A stretch of 8,099 nt of DNA, from positions 1 through 8,099 of the forward strand of contig JALZWC010001061.1 of the NCBI GenBank assembly GCA_023300255.1. The letters run 5' to 3'. Source of the DNA: Saprospiraceae bacterium (GTDB lineage: Bacteria; Bacteroidota; Bacteroidia; Chitinophagales; Saprospiraceae). Position numbers and translations under genes: made by a program. Below, in pieces: positions 1 through 4,743 of the stretch; position 1 is the stretch's first letter, and every line of letters starts with the position of its first letter. The notes beneath the pieces were generated by a model that was given only the letters and a program-made list of their open reading frames with translations, did no database searches and had not been told where the DNA came from.

Positions 1-168
1 AAGGAACCGTAGCCCAGCTATGCTTAATTTTTTAGCATTCCTTAGAAGAAAAAATGTCTAGCTTAAAACGACCAATTTATTCTTACACTTTGCCTTAGAA
101 TTGACGAAATTTCATTCTTTAAACGAAATACGTCTCTACTCTCTACTCTAATTAAATAATAAGAGTCG

Positions 169-1080
169 ATGCATGCGTCGTCTCTACGACTACACCAACA
201 CATGCCAAACATTCTTAAAGTTTGGATTTTTTTAATTTCTCTCTTCTTAGTAACTTGTACTGTTTTTGAAGAAGAAACAGCTATAGAAGAAGAAATTCCT
301 TTAGCGGAAGCCCATAATCAAAAGCTATACCTATCTGAACTAGATGGAATGATTCCTGCGGATGCAAGTACGGCAGATAGTATTTCCTTTATTACATTAT
401 ATGTCGAACGTTGGATTCGGAAAAGTTTATTGATGCATGAGGCGGAGAAAAATATCCCAAAAGATTTAAATATAGATAAGCTAGTGAGGGATTATCGTTC
501 TTCTTTGATTCGATATAACTATGAACAGCAATTAGTGAGGCAGCAAATGGATTCTGTCATAACCAAGCAAGAGTTAAACGAATTTTACGAGAAGAATAGA
601 GAGCAATATCAGCTAGAAACCCCCATTATTAGATGTAGTTTTATCAAAATCTCACAGTCTGCTCCGGATTTAAAAATATTGAAAAACTTGTGGCAAAGCG
701 ATTCAATAGCTGATAGAGATACTTTATTGGCTTACTGTAATATACATGCAGAGGAATTTTTGCTGACGGACAGTATTTGGTATAAAGTAGAAGATATTGC
801 TACACGTCTCCCAAAAGGGGCGGTTAACAACGAAAATATTAGCAAGCGAAAAGAAATATCTTTGGATGATGATGATTACTTATACTTATTCAAAGCCTTT
901 GAAATCATTAATCGAAAAGAAATCGCTCCATTAGCCTTTATCGAAGATCAGGCTTCTAAAGTGATTCTACATAGACGAAAAATTAAATTATTAGAAGAGC
1001 ATAATGAAGAGTTGTACAATTTGGAAATGGAACAAACAACGATTAAAGTATTTCCATTTTCTTTAGAGTCAGCTAAGTAG
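169..1080 (+). CDS. Probable lipoprotein of the PpiC/SurA peptidyl-prolyl isomerase family
   Basis: A 303-residue protein encoded just upstream of surA. A hydrophobic segment at about residues 15-29 ends in LVTC, with Cys30 as the likely lipidated residue; Thr before the Cys is atypical for a lipobox. A very acidic stretch follows (EEE, then EEE) at about 34-42. Residues 46-62 (AEAHNQKLYLSELDGMI) resemble the start of SurA-type N-terminal domains, and the helical, charged region to about 150 fits a SurA-like chaperone domain. The region 150-255 may be a degenerate parvulin domain: I see no GGDLG or FGFH-type motif, so isomerase activity is doubtful. Likely role (inference): periplasmic or outer-membrane-anchored folding helper working with SurA. 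Start: ATG 169 has an AT-rich upstream context typical of this phylum, but Met12 (position 202) would give a more compact signal peptide. Two adjacent TAG codons end the gene. Confidence 0.75.
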   Translation: MHASSLRLHQHMPNILKVWIFLISLFLVTCTVFEEETAIEEEIPLAEAHNQKLYLSELDGMIPADASTADSISFITLYVERWIRKSLLMHEAEKNIPKDLNIDKLVRDYRSSLIRYNYEQQLVRQQMDSVITKQELNEFYEKNREQYQLETPIIRCSFIKISQSAPDLKILKNLWQSDSIADRDTLLAYCNIHAEEFLLTDSIWYKVEDIATRLPKGAVNNENISKRKEISLDDDDYLYLFKAFEIINRKEIAPLAFIEDQASKVILHRRKIKLLEEHNEELYNLEMEQTTIKVFPFSLESAK

Positions 1081-1111
1081 TAGTTTATTAAGGCTTATAG
1101 AAAAATAAAAA

Positions 1112-1195
1112 TTACTCTCCTCCAGAACTCCCCCCGACCCCTTCCCTTTTTAAGGGAGGGTTGGGGAGGGTTCCCAACGAGTGCTAAGGAGTAAA
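1112..1195 (+). repeat. GC-rich imperfect palindrome with G-quadruplex motif upstream of surA
   Basis: C-rich and G-rich arms pair into an imperfect hairpin. 1143-1148 pairs with 1152-1157 around a TTT loop, then outward to 1126/1172 with a two-C bulge and one C/A mismatch. Flanking bases (TTAC..TCCT at 1112-1121 against AGGAGTAA at 1188-1195) extend the dyad. The right arm, GGGAGGGTTGGGGAGGG (1154-1170), also fits the G-quadruplex pattern of four G-runs. There is no T-run after the stem, so it is not a classical terminator. The composition contrasts sharply with the AT-rich surroundings. From memory, similar C-rich/G-rich palindromes recur between genes in Bacteroidota, so it may be one copy of a dispersed element. 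Confidence 0.6.
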
Positions 1196-1208
1196 AAATA
1201 AATAAAAA

Positions 1209-2570
1209 ATGAAAAAACTAATTCTCTCTTTTGCTTTGTTTGTAGTGGCATTTTGTAGTGTACAAGCACAAAGAGTATTGATTGATAAAGTGATTGCAAA
1301 AGTTGGCGGTGAGTTAGTCTTACTTTCAGAAGTAGAAGAACAATTTTCTTATGCTTCTGAACAAAGTGGAGGAATTGAACCAGAAGTTAGATGCCAAATA
1401 TTGGAGCAAATCATGGTGCAAAAGCTATTAGTGAACCAAGCGAAGCTAGATAGTGTAGAAGTTGCCGATGAAGAGGTGGAGACACAGCTAGATGCTCGTT
1501 TTGAAAGAATCTTGCAAATGATGGGTGGAGATACAAAACAGTTTGAAGATTTCTATGGTCAGACAATTCCTGAAGCAAGAGAAGGAATGAGGTCAGAGCT
1601 AAGAAATCAGTTATTGACAGATCGAATGCGCTCTCAAGTAATGGGAAGTATCGTGGTAACACCTTCAGAAGTAAAAGAATTTTTCGCCCGTATTCCAGTT
1701 GATAGTTTACCTTATTTTAATTCGGAAGTAGAAGTGAGAGAAATTGTAATGAAACCAGAGGTGAATTCAGAAGAAGATGCAAGAGCGAAGAATCAATTAG
1801 AAGACATTAAGCAAAGAATTGAAGCAGGAGAAGATTTTGCGGAGTTAGCCGCTACTTATTCTGATGATCCTGGGTCTGGCCGAAATGGTGGGGATTTAGG
1901 AATGACTAAAAGAGGAAGCTTTGTTCCTGAATTTGAAGCTGCAGCATATAACCTAGAAAATGGGGAAATCGCAGAAATAATTAAATCAGAATTTGGCTTC
2001 CACCTTATCCAATTGATAGAACGGAGAGGAAATTCTATCCACGCTCGCCATATTCTAATCAAACCAGAAATTACTTATGCTGATATGGATAGAACAAAAG
2101 CAAAATTAGATAGTGTAGCGTCTGCAATTAATGCAGATTCTTTGCCTTTTCCTTTTGCTGTAAAGCTGTATTCTAATGATAAAGTACAGAGTTTCAATAA
2201 TGCAGGTTTATTGACTAATCCTAAAACTGGTAATACTTTCTTCGAGATTGGAGACTTAGAGACAGATATATTCTTTACGATTGATACAATGGACGTAGGA
2301 CGTGTGTCAGAAGCAGCACAATTTACGGATCAGCGAGGGGAAGATATGTTCAGAGCTGTTTTATTACAATCTAGAACCGATCCTCACAAAGCTAGTTTGG
2401 ATCAAGATTATTCTAAAATTCAAATGGCTGCTATTAATGAAAAGAAAGGATTATTTTTATCTGGTTGGGTAGATGATAAAATTAATGCTACATTTGTTAA
2501 TGTAGTTTCTAATTATGCGACTTGTCCTAATTTAGAAAAATGGAAGAAAGAAATAGTGGTTAGCGAATAA
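1209..2570 (+). CDS. surA: SurA-type periplasmic chaperone / peptidyl-prolyl cis-trans isomerase
   Basis: A 453-residue periplasmic chaperone that escorts unfolded outer-membrane proteins towards the BAM complex. A Sec signal peptide spans residues 1-20 (MKKLILSFALFVVAFCSVQA), with cleavage before Gln21. An N-terminal SurA domain follows (about 22-165, including KVIAKVGGELVLLSEVEEQ). The first parvulin (PpiC) domain at about 172-272 is well preserved: VREIVMKP, DFAELAATYSDDPGSGRNGGDLG, GSFVPEFEAAAYNLENGEI and SEFGFHLIQLIER. A second parvulin-like region starts at HARHILIK (278) and runs to about 390. It is diverged: YSNDKVQSFNNAGLL replaces the usual YS-D-GG-LG pattern, so it is probably inactive. 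The length fits the family. The start is supported by the signal peptide. The only Shine-Dalgarno-like string (AAGGAG, 1186-1191) lies 17 bases upstream, too far to be convincing. Probably co-transcribed with the lipoprotein gene 128 bases upstream, subject to the hairpin between them. Confidence 0.93.
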   Translation: MKKLILSFALFVVAFCSVQAQRVLIDKVIAKVGGELVLLSEVEEQFSYASEQSGGIEPEVRCQILEQIMVQKLLVNQAKLDSVEVADEEVETQLDARFERILQMMGGDTKQFEDFYGQTIPEAREGMRSELRNQLLTDRMRSQVMGSIVVTPSEVKEFFARIPVDSLPYFNSEVEVREIVMKPEVNSEEDARAKNQLEDIKQRIEAGEDFAELAATYSDDPGSGRNGGDLGMTKRGSFVPEFEAAAYNLENGEIAEIIKSEFGFHLIQLIERRGNSIHARHILIKPEITYADMDRTKAKLDSVASAINADSLPFPFAVKLYSNDKVQSFNNAGLLTNPKTGNTFFEIGDLETDIFFTIDTMDVGRVSEAAQFTDQRGEDMFRAVLLQSRTDPHKASLDQDYSKIQMAAINEKKGLFLSGWVDDKINATFVNVVSNYATCPNLEKWKKEIVVSE

Positions 2571-2589
2571 AATACCTATTTAATTCCTT

Positions 2590-2636
2590 ACATAAAAAAA
2601 GCCTAGAAGAATCGTTCTTCTAGGCTTTTTTTATGT
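2590..2636. terminator. Bidirectional intrinsic terminator between surA and nadA
   Basis: Perfect inverted repeat with 22-base arms (2590-2611 and 2615-2636) around the loop TCG. The core GCCTAGAAGAA/TTCTTCTAGGC is preceded by seven A and followed by seven T, so it gives a stem plus U-run on either strand. It lies about 20 bases after the surA stop and about 60 bases beyond the nadA stop, as expected for a shared terminator of convergent genes. Confidence 0.93.
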
Positions 2637-2652
2637 TCAATTTCGTGACGAA

Positions 2653-2684
2653 TTCATCCGATCATTTAGATATGGTCGGATGAA
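2653..2684. repeat. Hairpin in the 3' region of nadA
   Basis: Inverted repeat TTCATCCGATCAT (2653-2665) / ATGGTCGGATGAA (2672-2684): 13-base arms with one T·G pair and a 6-base loop. It sits 13 bases beyond the nadA stop, between it and the bidirectional terminator, and directly abuts a small palindrome TTCGTgACGAA (2642-2652). There is no T-run on either side, so it would not terminate transcription by itself. It could protect the nadA mRNA 3' end or be a protein-binding dyad (inference). Confidence 0.55.
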
Positions 2685-2696
2685 ACGTATAACGGA

Positions 2697-3749
2697 CTAC
2701 AATCCCGCTTTAGCAGAAATTTCTAACATACGGTCAATACTAGCAACTCCTTCTTTAATGACCCATTCTGGTAGCGTAATTTCTGGTAGTTCATGCTTCA
2801 TGCATACATATAATTTCTCTAACGTATTTCGCTTCATGTGAGGACAATCATTACAAGCACATTTATTATTAGGTGGTGCAGGAATGAATGTTTTTCTTGG
2901 AGAAGCTTTGATCATTTGGTGTAGAATACCAGATTCTGTAGCTACGATAAACTCTTCCGCAGGATTCTCTTTAGTATATTTTAACAGCCCACTCGTAGAA
3001 CCAATGTAATCTGCAGTCTCTAAAATATGAGGTTCACATTCTGGATGTGCAATGAATTTAGCATTCGGATGACGTAACCGTAATTTGGTGATTTTTTCAT
3101 GAGAGAAAATCTCATGCACCATACAAGAGCCATTCCATAAAATCATATTTTCTCTGCCCGTCTGTTTCTTTAAGTATTTGCCTAAGTTAATATCTGGTGC
3201 AAAGATAATTGGCTGATCCTCTGGTATACTGTTGATCACATGCACTGCATTGGTAGAGGTGCAGCATATGTCTGTTAATGTTTTCAACTCTGCCGTACAG
3301 TTGATATAGCTTACTACGGTATGATCTGGATATTTTTCTTTAAATTTTCTAAATAAGTGTGGTGGACAAGAATCAGCTAAAGAGCAACCTGCCTTTAAAT
3401 CTGGTAATAATACTTTCTTGCTTGGAGATAGCATTTTGGCAGTTTCTGCCATGAAATGAACTCCTGCAAACACAATTACATCTGCGTCTGTATTGGCTGC
3501 CATTTGAGATAATCCCAAACTATCACCCACATAATCAGCAATATCTTGAATTTCTGCTTCTTGATAATAGTGTGCTAGTATAATGGCATTTCTTTCTTTC
3601 TTTAACTTATTAATCTCTTCGTATAAGTCAAGCGTCGGATCGACTTCAAGATCTAGAAATCCAACTTTATTTAGGTCTCTTTCTGCAATAGCTATTGAAC
3701 TCATGTTAGTAGGTTTATTGAAGTTGCTTAAACTATTAAACAATTTCAT
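2697..3749 (-). CDS. nadA: Quinolinate synthase (NadA)
   Basis: Iron-sulfur enzyme of de novo NAD synthesis. It condenses iminoaspartate (made by NadB) with dihydroxyacetone phosphate to give quinolinate in the cytoplasm. 350 residues as drawn. Family motifs: ILAHYYQEAEIQDIADYVGDSL (57-78), VIVFAGVHFMAETAKML (91-107), LLPDLKAGCSLADSC (114-128), SYINCTAELKTLTDICCTSTNA (147-168), HPECEP (235-240) and YIGSTSGL (248-255). The three 4Fe-4S ligands are most likely Cys122, Cys209 (WNGSCMVHE) and Cys302 (NDCPHM). The last sits in a KCACNDC cluster that could also form a disulfide. Start: Met16 (position 3704, MSSIAIAERDL) is a credible alternative giving a more usual ~335 residues; the first 15 residues look non-conserved. 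It is transcribed convergently to surA. nadB and nadC are not in the window. Confidence 0.96.
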   Translation of the reverse strand: MKLFNSLSNFNKPTNMSSIAIAERDLNKVGFLDLEVDPTLDLYEEINKLKKERNAIILAHYYQEAEIQDIADYVGDSLGLSQMAANTDADVIVFAGVHFMAETAKMLSPSKKVLLPDLKAGCSLADSCPPHLFRKFKEKYPDHTVVSYINCTAELKTLTDICCTSTNAVHVINSIPEDQPIIFAPDINLGKYLKKQTGRENMILWNGSCMVHEIFSHEKITKLRLRHPNAKFIAHPECEPHILETADYIGSTSGLLKYTKENPAEEFIVATESGILHQMIKASPRKTFIPAPPNNKCACNDCPHMKRNTLEKLYVCMKHELPEITLPEWVIKEGVASIDRMLEISAKAGL

Positions 3750-3806
3750 TAGTAAGTAGGTACTTTTTCTAAAAATCAGACTTTTTTAGGTAAGTATCAA
3801 GTTATT

Positions 3807-3831
3807 ACTTAGTTTGAATTCTAAACTAAGT
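3807..3831. promoter_or_regulatory. Inverted repeat upstream of nadA, possible operator
   Basis: ACTTAGTTT (3807-3815) and AAACTAAGT (3823-3831) form a perfect 9-base dyad around GAATTCT, 58-82 bases upstream of the annotated nadA start. A second, AT-only inverted repeat, CTAAAAA/TTTTTAG (3769-3775 / 3783-3789), lies between it and the gene. Dyad symmetry at this distance suits a transcription-factor site. The regulator is unknown, and no clear promoter boxes were found around it, so the assignment is tentative. Confidence 0.35.
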
Positions 3832-3854
3832 GCTTTTAAGACGATGCGATTTAT

Positions 3855-4100
3855 CTAAAGTTACTAACAAATTAGTGTCAGATTATTATATAAATGTTAA
3901 TAAGTAATACTTCTTTGGAAGAGATAAATCCTACTTATCAGACTTAATATTAAGTAGTTCAGAAAAAATGATTGTTTAATAAGCTTGGTAAGGCAAAGCC
4001 TTATGGATAGGAGGCACAAGGCAGAGCCTTTGCGCCAGCGTTCTATATTTTTTGCTGGCGCAAAGGCTGTGCCTTGTACTTTCTATCAAGGAAGGTTCTA
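3855..4100. repeat. Tandem repeat unit, copy 1 (246 bases)
   Basis: First of two head-to-tail copies. It begins CTAAAGTTACTAACAAATTA and abuts copy 2 exactly at 4100/4101. The AT-rich left half (about 3855-3985) contains small inverted repeats: TTATTA/TAATAA, CTTC/GAAG around TTTG, and CTACTTA/TAAGTAG at 3931-3937 / 3951-3957. The right half holds a long palindrome (3990-4087). No protein frame is convincing. Compared with copy 2 it shows about ten substitutions and one extra A; the first 79 bases are identical. Confidence 0.9.
3990..4087. repeat. MITE-like palindrome in copy 1
   Basis: 34-base arms 4006-4039 and 4054-4087 around a 14-base T-rich loop. The inner 15 bases (GCCTTTGCGCCAGC core) pair perfectly. 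The outer part has two G·T pairs, one C/A and one G/G mismatch. Three palindromic 13-mers of the form AAGGCnnnGCCTT occur at 3990-4002, 4018-4030 and 4063-4075, with centres AAA, AGA and TGT. No transposase is present, so at most this is a non-autonomous element. Confidence 0.75.
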
Positions 4101-4345
4101 CTAAAGTTACTAACAAATTAGTGTCAGATTATTATATAAATGTTAATAAGTAATACTTCTTTGGAAGAGATAAATCCTATTTATCAGGCTTAATATTAAA
4201 TAGTTCAGAAAAATGATTGTTTAATAAGCTTGGTAAGGCAAAGCCTTATGGATAGGAGGCACAAGGCAGAGCCTTTGCGCCAGCGTTCTATATTTTTTGC
4301 TGGCGTAAAGGCTTTGCCTTGTGCCTCCTATCATGGAAGGTTTTA
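4101..4345. repeat. Tandem repeat unit, copy 2 (245 bases)
   Basis: Second copy of the unit, starting CTAAAGTTACTAACAAATTA at 4101. It is about 96% identical to copy 1 by eye. The stem equivalent to 3931-3957 reads CTATTTA (4177-4183) / TAAATAG (4197-4203), so both members of one pair have changed together. Similarity fades after 4345, where CCTTCTGTTAC replaces the start of what would be a third copy. Confidence 0.9.
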
Positions 4346-4347
4346 CC
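4235..4347. repeat. MITE-like palindrome in copy 2, near-perfect hairpin
   Basis: 34-base arms 4251-4284 and 4299-4332 around a 14-base loop differ at only two places, both G·T-compatible. Weaker complementarity extends outward, with GGTAA near 4232 against TTACC near 4347. AAGGCnnnGCCTT modules lie at 4235-4247, 4263-4275 and 4308-4320, with centres AAA, AGA and TTT. The dyad is tighter than in copy 1, so copy 2 looks closer to the original form. Confidence 0.75.
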
Positions 4348-4384
4348 TTCTGTTACAATTAATCCTTAGCAATGAGACAAAACT

Positions 4385-4421
4385 AAAAAGAGGAGCAAAG
4401 AACTATTGTTCTCGCCCCTCT
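4385..4421 (-). terminator. Leftward intrinsic terminator with no upstream gene
   Basis: Read on the minus strand, AGAGGGGCGAGAAC, loop AATA and GTTCTTTGCTCCTCT form a GC-rich stem (arms 4408-4421 and 4389-4403, with one small internal loop and one mismatch), followed directly by TTTTTAGTTTTG. That is the form of a rho-independent terminator for leftward transcription. On the plus strand no T-run follows. No leftward gene lies to its right before the receptor gene, so it would end either a small leftward RNA or antisense transcription. Confidence 0.45.
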
Positions 4422-4423
4422 AT

Positions 4424-4442
4424 GTTTAAGTGATACTTAAAC
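4424..4442. repeat. Short perfect hairpin GTTTAAGT/ACTTAAAC
   Basis: Perfect 8-base arms (4424-4431 and 4435-4442) around GAT, just right of the leftward terminator. Its role is unknown; it could be part of a structured leftward transcript or a binding dyad. Confidence 0.45.
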
Positions 4443-4669
4443 GGTCTTGGATCTTTATTAATACTACTATTTAATTTTAATTAATGCGTTTTAATAATGA
4501 CTTACGATTGTTATTCGTGATTAATTTAAAACAAAATACTGCTTTTGTTGATATTATCAGAATCATTGCACTTTTTTAATAGAAAAATGGTTATTAACGA
4601 CAAATAGATTTTTTATTAAATTGTCTTAAAGGCATACTTGTTGACACACTATAGATAAATACCCGAGCT
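4443..4669. other. AT-rich non-coding stretch before the receptor gene
   Basis: No protein-coding frame is credible on either strand. Visible structure is weak: an imperfect dyad at about 4488-4532 (GTTTTAA..ACGA against TCGT..TTTAAAAC) and an overlapping AACAAAA/TTTTGTT hairpin (4530-4536 / 4543-4549). TTGACA at 4641-4646 has no matching -10 box at the proper spacing. I see no cobalamin or other recognised riboswitch consensus. Confidence 0.5.
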
Positions 4670-4702
4670 TCGCTCAAGTCAATTAATAACTGTCTAATTT
4701 TG
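4669..4702 (+). promoter_or_regulatory. Candidate Bacteroidota-type promoter for the TonB receptor gene
   Basis: TAATTTTG at 4695-4702 matches the TAnnTTTG -7 consensus of Bacteroidota. The -33 box is poor: TTCG at 4669-4672, 22 bases upstream. Transcription would start near 4708, leaving a leader of about 35 bases that contains a small hairpin AATTGT/ACAATT (4720-4725 / 4731-4736) just before the ATG. The -7 box lies between two copies of TCGCTCAArTCA (4670-4681 and 4705-4716), which could be regulator sites. Confidence 0.35.
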
Positions 4703-4743
4703 CGTCGCTCAAATCATAAAATTGTTTAATACAATTACATTCG

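Noticed and set aside
1..168. End of an upstream gene or a clear promoter before the first gene
   Set aside because: All three forward frames stop within the first 60 bases with no recognisable tail. TACACTTTG (84-92) only loosely resembles a -7 box because it has one extra base, and TTGACG (101-106) lacks a matching -10.
1186..1191. AAGGAG as the surA ribosome binding site
   Set aside because: It lies 17 bases before the ATG, too distant, and this phylum rarely depends on such sites. It also forms part of the palindromic element's outer arm.
1411..2062. Two antisense open frames (1411-1662 and 1856-2062) opposite surA
   Set aside because: They mirror the well-supported surA frame and show no recognisable domain or start signal.
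3855..4345. CRISPR array
   Set aside because: There are only two long repeats with no spacers between them; the structure is a tandem duplication.
4230..4433. 67-residue rightward open frame starting with TTG
   Set aside because: It runs through the palindromic half of repeat copy 2, has no start context, and its residues simply reflect the repeat. Copy 1 does not keep an equivalent gene.
4443..4743. Cobalamin or other riboswitch upstream of the TonB receptor
   Set aside because: No B12-box or other riboswitch consensus was found in the leader; the predicted leader from the candidate promoter is only about 35 bases.
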